From positions 62,001 to 126,000 of the forward strand of contig NZ_QJRC01000074.1 of NCBI RefSeq assembly GCF_013393325.1: a stretch of DNA of 64,000 bases. The letters are read 5' to 3'. Of the stretch, positions 17,343-25,681 are shown piece after piece. A model generated the notes under the pieces. That model saw only the letters and a program-made list of their open reading frames with translations, searched no databases and was not told where the DNA came from. Within the stretch, counting starts at the first letter, position 1. Every line of letters starts with the position of its first letter. The translations under genes and the position numbers were made by a program. The stretch comes from Pseudomonas hunanensis. Its GTDB lineage: Bacteria > Pseudomonadota > Gammaproteobacteria > Pseudomonadales > Pseudomonadaceae.

Positions 17343-18266
17343 ATGAAAGCGCCGCGCGTAACCCTAGACCAGTGGCGAACCCTGCAAGCAGTGGTCGATC
17401 ACGGCGGGTTTGCCCAGGCCGCCGAGGCGTTGCACCGCTCGCAGTCCTCGGTCAGCTACACCGTGGCCCGCATGCAAGAGCAACTGGGTGTGCCGCTGTT
17501 GCGCATCGATGGCCGCAAGGCGGTGCTGACCGAGGCCGGCAATGTGCTGCTGCGCCGCTCGCGCCACCTGGTCAAGCAGGCCAGCCAGCTCGAAGACCTT
17601 GCCCACCACATGGAACAGGGCTGGGAAGCCGAAGTGCGCCTGGTGGTCGATGCCGCCTACCCCAGTGCCCGCCTGGTGCGCGCGCTGGCCGCATTCATGC
17701 CACAGAGCCGCGGCTGCCGGGTGCGCCTGCGTGAAGAAGTGCTGTCTGGCGTGGAAGAAGTGATGCACGAAGGCATCGCCGACCTGGCCATCAGCAGTTA
17801 CAGCATCGGCGGCTACCTGGGCGCCGAACTGAGCGCGGTCGAGTTTGTCGCCGTCGCTCACCCCGAACACAGCCTGCACCGCCTGGGCCGCGAACTGACC
17901 TTCCAGGACCTGGAAAGCCAACTGCAGGTGGTGATCCGCGACTCCGGCCGCGCCCAGCCACGCGACGTCGGCTGGCTGGGTGCCGAACAACGCTGGACCG
18001 TCGGCAGCCTGGGCACCGCTGCCACCTTCGTCAGCAGCGGCCTGGGCTTTGCCTGGCTGCCCCGGCACATGATCGAGCGTGAACTGCGCGAAGGCGTGCT
18101 CAAGCCTTTACCGCTAGATCAGGGTGGCAGCCGTCACCCGCTGTTCTACCTTTATTCGAGCAAAGAGAAGACCCTGGGCCCGGCTACGCAGATTCTCATC
18201 GACCTGCTGCGCAATTTCGACACCGCGCCACTGGACGTGCCCTTCGCAGCCCCCCCACAAGCTTGA
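17343..18266 (+). CDS. LysR-family transcriptional regulator
   Basis: 307 residues from ATG 17343, with AGGAG 8 nt upstream. The winged helix is clear (GGFAQAAEALHRSQSSVSYT), followed by a standard effector domain. It is followed after 13 nt by an alpha/beta hydrolase gene and could be co-transcribed with it and ppiA. The target is unknown. Confidence 0.87.
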   Translation: MKAPRVTLDQWRTLQAVVDHGGFAQAAEALHRSQSSVSYTVARMQEQLGVPLLRIDGRKAVLTEAGNVLLRRSRHLVKQASQLEDLAHHMEQGWEAEVRLVVDAAYPSARLVRALAAFMPQSRGCRVRLREEVLSGVEEVMHEGIADLAISSYSIGGYLGAELSAVEFVAVAHPEHSLHRLGRELTFQDLESQLQVVIRDSGRAQPRDVGWLGAEQRWTVGSLGTAATFVSSGLGFAWLPRHMIERELREGVLKPLPLDQGGSRHPLFYLYSSKEKTLGPATQILIDLLRNFDTAPLDVPFAAPPQA

Positions 18267-18279
18267 GAGGACCGCGCCC

Positions 18280-19092
18280 ATGGCCTATTTCGAACACGAA
18301 GGATGCGCACTGCATTACGAGGAATATGGCCAGGGCGAACCCCTGGTGTTGCTGCACGGTCTGGGCTCAAGCTGCCAGGACTGGGAGTTGCAGGTGCCGG
18401 CGCTCAGCCGCCACTACCGGGTAATCCTCATGGACATCCGTGGCCACGGCCGTTCCGACAAACCCCGCGACGGTTACCAGATCGCCACCTTCAGTGCCGA
18501 CCTGCTGGCCTTGCTCGAACACCTGCACACAGGCCCCGTACACTTCGTCGGCCTGTCCATGGGTGGCATGATCGGCTTCCAGTTTGCCGTCGACCACCCG
18601 CAATGGCTGCGCAGCTTGTGCATCGTCAACAGTGCCCCCGAGGTCAAGCGCCGCACCCGCAGTGACTGGGTATGGTGGTTCAAGCGCTGGGGCCTGGCGC
18701 GTGTCCTGAGTGTCGAAACCGTTGGCAAGGGCCTGGCCGAGCGGCTGTTCCCCATGCCCCGACAAGCAAACCTGCGGCAGACGATGGCCCAGCGCTGGGC
18801 ACGCAATGACAAACGCGCCTACCTCAAGAGTTTCGACGCCATTGTCGACTGGGGCGTGCAGGAACGCATCGGGCAGATCCACTGTCCTACCCTGGTCATC
18901 GCCGCCGACCACGATTACACCCCGATACAACTGAAAGAACGCTACGTCGCCCTTATGCCCAATGCCAGGCTGGTCGTCGTCGACGATTCCCGGCACGCTA
19001 CACCCCTCGATCAACCCGAGGTCTTCAACCAGACCCTGCTGCAGTTCCTCGCAGCCGCCTCCACCTCTCAAGGATCTTTGAGCCCATGCTGA
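18280..19092 (+). CDS. Alpha/beta-fold hydrolase
   Basis: 270 residues. The fold's landmarks are [12 protein letters not shown] (oxyanion region), the nucleophile elbow GLSMGG (Ser), an acid in AADHDYTP and the catalytic His in [11 protein letters not shown]. The length and cap region resemble 3-oxoadipate enol-lactonase-like esterases, but nothing in the context links it to protocatechuate degradation. AGAGG precedes the ATG. Its 3' end overlaps the ppiA start by 7 nt. Confidence 0.85.
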   Translation: MAYFEHEGCALHYEEYGQGEPLVLLHGLGSSCQDWELQVPALSRHYRVILMDIRGHGRSDKPRDGYQIATFSADLLALLEHLHTGPVHFVGLSMGGMIGFQFAVDHPQWLRSLCIVNSAPEVKRRTRSDWVWWFKRWGLARVLSVETVGKGLAERLFPMPRQANLRQTMAQRWARNDKRAYLKSFDAIVDWGVQERIGQIHCPTLVIAADHDYTPIQLKERYVALMPNARLVVVDDSRHATPLDQPEVFNQTLLQFLAAASTSQGSLSPC

Positions 19093-19643
19093 AAAAACTC
19101 CTGCTCACCGCCTGTTCGGTCGCCTTCGCCACCAGCGTCATGGCCTCTGACAAGACCCCGCACGTTCTGCTGGACACCAGCTTCGGCCAGGTCGAAATCG
19201 AGCTGAACGCCGAGAAGGCACCGGTCAGCACGAAGAATTTCCTGCAATACGTCGACAGCGGTTTCTACAACAACACGATTTTCCACCGGGTGATCCCGGG
19301 CTTCATGGTGCAGGGCGGCGGCTTCACTGACCAGATGGTGCAGAAGAACACCAACGACCCGATCAAGAACGAAGCCAGCAATGGCCTGCTGAACACCCGT
19401 GGCACCCTGTCGATGGCGCGCACCTCGGACCCGAACTCCGCCACCAGCCAGTTCTTCATCAACGTGGCCGACAACGATTTCCTCAACCCAGGGCGTGACC
19501 GTGGCTACGCCGTATTCGGCAAGGTGACCAAGGGCATGGAAGTGGTCGACCAGATCGTCAATTCGCCGACCACCATCAAGAAAGGCATGCGCGATGTACC
19601 GGCGGACCCGGTGTACATCAAGTCGGCCAAACGCATCGACTGA
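19086..19643 (+). CDS. ppiA: Periplasmic peptidyl-prolyl isomerase (cyclophilin)
   Basis: 185 residues. A signal peptide ([20 protein letters not shown]) is followed by a complete cyclophilin domain: [13 protein letters not shown], the active-site region, [14 protein letters not shown], and [11 protein letters not shown]. It catalyses cis-trans isomerisation of proline bonds in periplasmic proteins. The start lies inside the end of the hydrolase gene, so translation is likely coupled, although an AAGGA sits upstream. Confidence 0.92.
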   Translation: MLKKLLLTACSVAFATSVMASDKTPHVLLDTSFGQVEIELNAEKAPVSTKNFLQYVDSGFYNNTIFHRVIPGFMVQGGGFTDQMVQKNTNDPIKNEASNGLLNTRGTLSMARTSDPNSATSQFFINVADNDFLNPGRDRGYAVFGKVTKGMEVVDQIVNSPTTIKKGMRDVPADPVYIKSAKRID

Positions 19644-19706
19644 CCGCAGGCTTCACAGGGACGTGAAACCGCCTGAGGGCAGGATGGAACAGGAGTGCCG
19701 TTACCC

Positions 19707-21539
19707 ATGCTGTACCGCCGTTTCGAGCAACTGATCGACATTTTTCGCGAAGCCCCCAGCGAGTCACCGCCGACTACCGTGTGGCCGTTCTACCTGTATT
19801 ACCTGCGCCAGGTGTGGCCTAGCTTCCTGGCCCTGCTGGTGGTCGGCCTGTTCGCCTCCCTGATCGAGGTGGCGATGTTCAGCTACCTCAGCCGCATCAT
19901 CGACCTGGCCCAGGGCACGCCCAATGCCAACTTCTTCAGCGAGCACAGTGGCGAGCTGATCTGGATGCTGGTGGTGATCCTGCTGCTGCGGCCGGTGTTT
20001 TTCGGCCTGCACGACCTGCTGGTGCACCAGACCATCAACCCCGGCATGACCAGCCTGATCCGCTGGCAAAACCACACCTACGTGCTCAAGCAGAGCCTGA
20101 ACTTCTTCCAAAGCGACTTTGCCGGGCGCATCGCCCAGCGCATCATGCAGACCGGCAACTCCCTGCGCGACTCCGCTGTGCAGGCCGTGGACGCGCTGTG
20201 GCACGTGCTGATCTACGCCATCACCTCGCTGGTGCTGTTCGCCGAGGCCGACTGGCGCCTGATGCTGCCGCTGCTGCTGTGGATCGTCGGCTACATCGCC
20301 GCGCTCTTCTACTTCGTGCCAAGGGTCAAGGAACGCTCGGTGATCTCCTCCGACGCCCGTTCCAAGCTGATGGGGCGCATCGTCGATGGCTACACCAACA
20401 TCGCCACCCTGAAGCTGTTCGCCCACACCGATTACGAACAGCAATACGCACGCGAAGCGATCCGCGAACAGACCGAAAAAACCCAGCTTGCATCGCGCGT
20501 GGTCACCAGCATGGACGTGGTCATCACCACCCTCAATGGCCTGCTGGTGGTCACCACCACGGGGCTTGCGCTGTGGCTGTGGAGCCAATCAATGATCACG
20601 GTCGGCGCCATCGCCCTGGCCACCGGCCTGGTGATCCGTATCGTCAACATGTCGGGCTGGATCATGTGGGTGGTCAACGGCATCTTCGAGAACATCGGCA
20701 TGGTCCAGGACGGCCTGCAGACCATCGCCCAGCCAGTCACGGTCACCGACCTGCCCAATGCGCCGGCACTCAAGGTCAGCCGAGGCGCGGTGCGATTCGA
20801 GGACGTCGATTTCCACTACGGCAAAGCCGCCTACGTTATCGAAGGGCTTGACCTGAACATTCGCCCAGGCGAGAAAATCGGCTTGATCGGCCCGTCCGGG
20901 GCGGGCAAGTCGACCCTGGTCAACCTGCTGCTGCGCCTGTACGACGTGCAGGGTGGGCGCATCCTCATCGATGGCCAGGACATTGCTCAAGTGAGCCAGG
21001 CCAGCCTGCGCGCACAAATTGGCATGATCACCCAGGACACCTCGTTGCTGCACCGCTCGATCCGCGACAACCTGCTATATGGCCGCCCCGGCGCCAGCGA
21101 GGCCGAGTTGCTCGAAGCCGTGCGTCGTGCCCGCGCCGACGAGTTCATCCCGCAGCTGTCGGACGCCCAGGGGCGCACCGGCTTCGATGCCCATGTAGGT
21201 GAACGCGGGGTCAAGTTGTCGGGTGGCCAGCGCCAGCGCATCGCCATCGCCCGGGTGCTGTTGAAGAATGCGCCGATCCTGATCATGGACGAAGCCACGT
21301 CGGCGCTGGACTCGGAAGTGGAGGCAGCGATTCAGGAAAGCCTGGAGACGCTGATGCAGGGCAAGACAGTGATTGCCATCGCCCACCGGCTGTCGACCAT
21401 TGCCCGCATGGATAGGCTGGTGGTGCTGGACAAGGGGCGGATTGTCGAAAGTGGCAGCCACAGTGAGCTACTGGAGCAACAAGGCTTGTATGCCCGCTTG
21501 TGGCACCACCAGACCGGGGGCTTTGTCGGGGTCGATTAG
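19707..21539 (+). CDS. ABC transporter, fused permease and ATP-binding domains
   Basis: 610 residues from ATG 19707 (AGGAG about 11 nt upstream; GTG 19695 is the alternative). An N-terminal six-helix exporter domain (about 30-330) precedes the nucleotide-binding domain: Walker A GPSGAGKST, Q-loop ITQDTSLLHRS, signature LSGGQRQRIAIAR, Walker B ILIMDEATSALDS and switch His in IAHRLSTI. It is an MsbA-like half-transporter that would act as a homodimer in the inner membrane. The substrate is unknown. Confidence 0.92.
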   Translation: MLYRRFEQLIDIFREAPSESPPTTVWPFYLYYLRQVWPSFLALLVVGLFASLIEVAMFSYLSRIIDLAQGTPNANFFSEHSGELIWMLVVILLLRPVFFGLHDLLVHQTINPGMTSLIRWQNHTYVLKQSLNFFQSDFAGRIAQRIMQTGNSLRDSAVQAVDALWHVLIYAITSLVLFAEADWRLMLPLLLWIVGYIAALFYFVPRVKERSVISSDARSKLMGRIVDGYTNIATLKLFAHTDYEQQYAREAIREQTEKTQLASRVVTSMDVVITTLNGLLVVTTTGLALWLWSQSMITVGAIALATGLVIRIVNMSGWIMWVVNGIFENIGMVQDGLQTIAQPVTVTDLPNAPALKVSRGAVRFEDVDFHYGKAAYVIEGLDLNIRPGEKIGLIGPSGAGKSTLVNLLLRLYDVQGGRILIDGQDIAQVSQASLRAQIGMITQDTSLLHRSIRDNLLYGRPGASEAELLEAVRRARADEFIPQLSDAQGRTGFDAHVGERGVKLSGGQRQRIAIARVLLKNAPILIMDEATSALDSEVEAAIQESLETLMQGKTVIAIAHRLSTIARMDRLVVLDKGRIVESGSHSELLEQQGLYARLWHHQTGGFVGVD

Positions 21540-21572
21540 GCTCCCACAGGATGGGTGACAGCCTGAAACAAC

Positions 21573-22700
21573 TCAGTCCCGACGATAGGGCAACATCTCC
21601 CTGGCCTCCTCGGCATACCCCTTCACCCCTTCCCGCTCCTGCTGCAGAAATTCCTCCACCGCCCGCCGTAGTCCTGGGTGCAGCAGGTAATGCCAGGAGC
21701 GCGTCAACACCGGCTCGAACCCGCGAATCAGCTTGTGCTCACCCTGTGCCCCGGCATCGAAACGCTGATAGCCCTCGGCAATGGCAAAGTCCATGCCCTG
21801 GTAGAAACACGTCTCGAAATGCAGCCGGTCGAACTCATCCAGGCAGCCCCAGTAACGGCCGAACAGGCTGTCGCCACCTACCAGGCTCAAGGCCATCGCC
21901 ACATCACGCCCGCCCTGGCGCGCCATTACCACACGCACGGCCTCTGGCATGCGCTCGGCCAGCAGGCTGAAAAAATCGCGGGTGAGGTAAGGTGCACGGC
22001 GGCGCACCGCATAGGTGTTGGCATAACACAGGAAGACGAAATCCCACTGCGCCTCGTCCAGCTCATCGCCGCGGTACCAGCGAAAGTCGATGCCCTGCCC
22101 CGCCACCTGCTCGCGCTCCTTGCGCATCTGTTTGCGCTTGCGTGAGCTGAGGCTGTCGAGAAAGTCCTGGAAGTCGCGATACCCTCTGTTTTGCCAGTGA
22201 AACTGGCAACCCAGGCGTTCCATCCAGCCAGGCAAGCCAGCCAGCTGCGCATCCAGTGCCGGGTCGGTGAAATTGATGTGCGCACCGGATAGCCCGCCCT
22301 TGCCCAGATACTCCGGCAGGGCCTGCAGCATCAGCAAGCCGTCAGCCGGGTCAGCCGCCAGCAGGCGTGGCCCGCTGACCGGGCTGAACGGCACCGCGCC
22401 GAGCAACTTGGGGTAGTAGGCGATGCCGGCCCGCTCACAGGCATCGGCCCAGCCATGATCGAACACGTACTCGCCAAACGAGTGCCACTTGCGGTACGCC
22501 GGCAACAGCGCCCTTACCTGCCCGTCACGCTCCAGCACCAGGTGCTCGGCGGCCCAGCCGGTGTTGCGCGCCACGCTGCCGCTGTCCTCCATGGCACTGA
22601 GAAACGCATGGCGCAGGAACGGTTGACCAGCCGGCACCAGGGCATCCCAGGTGGCCGCCGGAAGATCACGTAAATGGGCAAGGCTGTACAGGCTGGTCAC
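21573..22700 (-). CDS. GNAT/FemAB-fold N-acetyltransferase-like protein (COG3146 family)
   Basis: 375 residues from GTG 22700 (TSLYSLAHLRDLPAATWDAL), where homologues begin; a TTG at 22757 extends the frame without an RBS. Conserved blocks are the SGPRLL segment, SRKRKQMRKEREQV, and YRGDELDEAQWDFVFLCYANTY. This family (DUF482) is described as a peptidoglycan-related or general acyltransferase, but its substrate is not established. Confidence 0.8.
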   Translation of the reverse strand: MTSLYSLAHLRDLPAATWDALVPAGQPFLRHAFLSAMEDSGSVARNTGWAAEHLVLERDGQVRALLPAYRKWHSFGEYVFDHGWADACERAGIAYYPKLLGAVPFSPVSGPRLLAADPADGLLMLQALPEYLGKGGLSGAHINFTDPALDAQLAGLPGWMERLGCQFHWQNRGYRDFQDFLDSLSSRKRKQMRKEREQVAGQGIDFRWYRGDELDEAQWDFVFLCYANTYAVRRRAPYLTRDFFSLLAERMPEAVRVVMARQGGRDVAMALSLVGGDSLFGRYWGCLDEFDRLHFETCFYQGMDFAIAEGYQRFDAGAQGEHKLIRGFEPVLTRSWHYLLHPGLRRAVEEFLQQEREGVKGYAEEAREMLPYRRD

Positions 22701-22962
22701 GGTTTCGGCTCGCTGTCTGAAGGCCTTCAGTATCCCCAAGGAATGCCCGCCACTCAAATGACGATCGCCAGGCTGATCCTTTTATTCTCAATTACTTAAC
22801 AACAGTGCCACTAATTAGACATTAATCTGTCATTGCCCCCCGCAATACTTGCGCCTGTTTTCCGGAACCCCAGAACCTGTCTATTCAGGCCCTTTCCGAA
22901 GACATGCCAACGCAGGGGCAGGCGCTTGAGCCTCCCCCATTTTTTTCAGTAGGGAGAACCTT

Positions 22963-24207
22963 ATGCGTCTTGTTTCTACACTTACCGGAGTGAGCCTCAC
23001 CGGCATGATGCTGGCTCTGAGCGCCCCGGCCAGTGCTGCTGTCGACGCCAAGCTGCTCGAAATGCTCCGCGCCAATGGCTCGATCAACCAGGCGCAGTAC
23101 AACGAACTGCAGGGCGACCTGGCAAAAGAAACCAAGGAAAAGGCCGACCAGAAAGCTCAGTCCGAACGTATGAGCTCCTTTGAACAAAAAGTGGCATGGG
23201 CCGCCAAGACCCAGATCAAGGGTGACGTGCGCCTGCGCTACGAAGACGTCAACGTCGACAACCCGATCTCCCGCAGTGGTAACCAGGACCGTGAGCGCGT
23301 ACGTGCCCGTGTCGGCTTCTACAGCGAGATCAACCCGCAGGTCGACGCCGGTGTGCGTGTGGCCACCGGCAGCAGCGCCGACGCCCGCTCGACCAACCAG
23401 AGCCTGGACAACTACTTCGAGAAGAAATCGCTGTGGGTCGACCTGGCCTACCTCGACTGGCACCCGACCGCCGTGCCGAACCTGCACCTGATCGGCGGCA
23501 AGATGATGCAGCCATGGGTGAGCATGGGCGACATCATCTGGGACAGCGACATCAACCCGGAAGGTGTGGCCGCCACCTACAAGACCAACCTCGGCCCGGC
23601 CGAAGTGTTCGGCAGCATCGGCCACTACAACCTGAAGGACAACGTCGACGGCGACGGCGTGCAGTTCAAGCACGACGCACAGCTGTATGCGGCCCAGCTG
23701 GGTACCAAGTTCAACGCGGCGGATACCGTCAAGGTTACCGTTGGTGGCAGCATCTACGGCTACGACAACGACAAGGCCTCGGCAGCCTTGCGCTCGCTGG
23801 GCAACACTACCGACGAATTCAACCTGGTGGAAGGCTTCGGCCAGGTCGACTTTACCGGCTTCGCCATCCCTCTGTCGGCTTACGGCCAGTTCGTCAAGAA
23901 CACCGAAAGCACCGATGGCAAGGACAAGGCATGGCTGGCCGGCCTGAAGAGCAAGATCGGTGCCTGGAGCCTGGACTACAACTACCGCGACGTGCAGCGC
24001 AACGGTGTCGTCAGCCTGTTCACCGACTCTGACTTCGGCAACGGTTTCACCGGTTCCCGTGGCCACAAGTTCAAAGTGGGTTACGAAATCGACAAGAACT
24101 TCGCCCTGGGCGCGGCCTACATGATGGCCAAGACCGACTACTCCAACCTGCCGAACAGCGATGCTGACGTAGACACCCTGCAGGTAGACCTGGAAGCCAA
24201 GTTCTAA
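22963..24207 (+). CDS. Putative outer-membrane porin
   Basis: 414 residues. A signal peptide cleaved near SAPASAA is followed by a short helical stretch (EMLRANGSINQAQYNELQ, then a charged region) and a beta-barrel domain rich in alternating strands (IKGDVRLRYEDVNVD, YLDWHPTAVP). The C-terminus ends in F (VDLEAKF), the signal for BAM-mediated insertion. It matches the family annotated as putative porin in Pseudomonas. It has AGGGAG before the ATG and its own strong terminator. Substrate specificity is unknown. Confidence 0.88.
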   Translation: MRLVSTLTGVSLTGMMLALSAPASAAVDAKLLEMLRANGSINQAQYNELQGDLAKETKEKADQKAQSERMSSFEQKVAWAAKTQIKGDVRLRYEDVNVDNPISRSGNQDRERVRARVGFYSEINPQVDAGVRVATGSSADARSTNQSLDNYFEKKSLWVDLAYLDWHPTAVPNLHLIGGKMMQPWVSMGDIIWDSDINPEGVAATYKTNLGPAEVFGSIGHYNLKDNVDGDGVQFKHDAQLYAAQLGTKFNAADTVKVTVGGSIYGYDNDKASAALRSLGNTTDEFNLVEGFGQVDFTGFAIPLSAYGQFVKNTESTDGKDKAWLAGLKSKIGAWSLDYNYRDVQRNGVVSLFTDSDFGNGFTGSRGHKFKVGYEIDKNFALGAAYMMAKTDYSNLPNSDADVDTLQVDLEAKF

Positions 24208-24233
24208 GCTGCAAACGCCTCTGCTTCACCTGA

Positions 24234-24276
24234 AGCGGGAAACGCCGACCCCATCCGGCGTTTCCCGCTTTTTTTT
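24234..24276 (+). terminator. Rho-independent terminator of the porin gene
   Basis: AGCGGGAAACGCCG pairs with CGGCGTTTCCCGCT (14 bp) and is followed by eight T residues. Confidence 0.95.
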
Positions 24277-24323
24277 GCCTGTGAAACTGTGCTGCGAATA
24301 GGCCGCAAAGCGGCCCCAAGCAA

Positions 24324-25445
24324 TCAGCGCTTGCGCAGAATCACGCTACCAATCGAATACCCCGCACCAAACGAGCTCAACACACCCAGCGAGCCCTTGG
24401 GCAGGTCATCCTGGTACAGGTGGAAGGCAATCACCGACCCGGCCGAACTGGTATTGGCGTAACGGTCCAGAATCACCGGTGCATCTTGCTCGGCCACTTC
24501 ACGTCCCAGCAGTTTCTTGACGATCAGGTGGTTCATGCTGAGGTTGGCCTGGTGCAGCCAGAAACGCTTCACATCGCTCGGTTGCAGGCCGTTTTCCTGC
24601 AGGTGCTCACCGATCAGCTCGGCCACTTTCGGGCACACCTCGCGGAACACCTTGCGGCCTTCCTGGATGAACAGCTTGTCTGCTGCGCCTTCGCCCTCCT
24701 CCGCCGCACGGTTGAGGAAACCGAAGTTGTTGCGGATGTTGTTGGAGAACTCGGTCCACAGCTTGCTGCTGACGATGTCGAACTGGTGCGCCGAGGTGGC
24801 CTGGTCGGCACGCTCGATCAGTACCGCGGTGGCGGCATCACCGAAAATGAAATGGCTGTCACGGTCACGGAAGTTCAGGTGGCCGGTGCACACCTCCGGG
24901 TTGACCATCAGCACTGCCCGGGCCTGGCCCAGGGCCACGCTATTGGCGGCGGTCTGGATGCCGAAGGTGGCCGACGAACACGCCACGTTCATGTCGAAGG
25001 CAAAGCCCTGGATACCCAGCGCCTGCTGCACCTCGATGGCAATGGCCGGGTACGGGCGCTGCAGGTTGGAGCAGGCGACGATCACCCCGTCGACATCGGC
25101 AGCGGTGCGCCCAGCGCGCTCCAGGGCCTGGCGGGCAGCAGCCACGGCCATTTCGCAGAGCACCGACGGCTCATCGTTGCTGCGCTCTGGCAGGCGTGGC
25201 TTCATACGCTGCGGGTCGAGGATACCGGCCTTGTCCATGACAAAGCGGCTTTTGATGCCGGAGGCCTTTTCGATGAATGCCGCATCGGACAGCGGCGCCG
25301 CTTCGACTTCACCACGCTCGATGGCGGCGGCGTTGTCCTGGTTGAATTGCTGCGACCAGGCGTTGAAGGAGGCCACCAGTTCTTCGTTGGAAATGCTCTG
25401 GGCCGGGGTGTACAGGCCGGTGCCGCTGATCACGACGTTATGCAC
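24324..25445 (-). CDS. FabH-like beta-ketoacyl-ACP synthase III (PA3286-like)
   Basis: 373 residues from GTG 25445 with GAGG 7 nt upstream. The catalytic triad of KAS III is present: C156 in NVACSSATFG, His in LHQANLSMN, and Asn in RYANTSSAG. It is about 55 residues longer than E. coli FabH because of an insertion around residues 25-95. The same arrangement (this gene, hrpA, fadD1, fadD2, lipase) occurs in P. aeruginosa. From memory, the homologue PA3286 there condenses octanoyl-CoA from beta-oxidation with malonyl-ACP, shunting it into fatty acid synthesis. That activity is inferred here. Confidence 0.85.
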   Translation of the reverse strand: MHNVVISGTGLYTPAQSISNEELVASFNAWSQQFNQDNAAAIERGEVEAAPLSDAAFIEKASGIKSRFVMDKAGILDPQRMKPRLPERSNDEPSVLCEMAVAAARQALERAGRTAADVDGVIVACSNLQRPYPAIAIEVQQALGIQGFAFDMNVACSSATFGIQTAANSVALGQARAVLMVNPEVCTGHLNFRDRDSHFIFGDAATAVLIERADQATSAHQFDIVSSKLWTEFSNNIRNNFGFLNRAAEEGEGAADKLFIQEGRKVFREVCPKVAELIGEHLQENGLQPSDVKRFWLHQANLSMNHLIVKKLLGREVAEQDAPVILDRYANTSSAGSVIAFHLYQDDLPKGSLGVLSSFGAGYSIGSVILRKR

Positions 25446-25530
25446 GGTCGTTCCTCTGGTCAAAGGCCATCGCCACAGGGCGCTGGCTGGAAACATGACA
25501 GGATAATGGCACTTTAGTACCAATTTAAAG

Positions 25531-25649
25531 GCGAGGGCTGCGCCCTCGTTCGCGGGCAAGCCCGCTCCTACAAGGATCGCGTCGCCCCCGAGAACACTGC
25601 TGTACCTGTGGGAGCGGGCGTGCCCGCGAAGGGCCGCAAAGCGGCCCCA
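25531..25649. repeat. REP-like cluster
   Basis: Two opposed REP units (25549-25573 and 25602-25630) lie between the FabH-like gene and the hrpA stop. A GAGGGCTGCGCCCTC hairpin flanks them on one side and GGGCCGCAAAGCGGCCC on the other. The last unit is identical to one in the gbuA-symporter gap. Confidence 0.8.
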
Positions 25650-25681
25650 AATTGCATCAATATTGCCACAACTGTGGAAGT

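Noticed and set aside
22701..22757. N-terminal extension of the GNAT/FemAB-like protein from TTG 22757
   Set aside because: No RBS, and the extra 19 residues are not part of the conserved family start as I know it.
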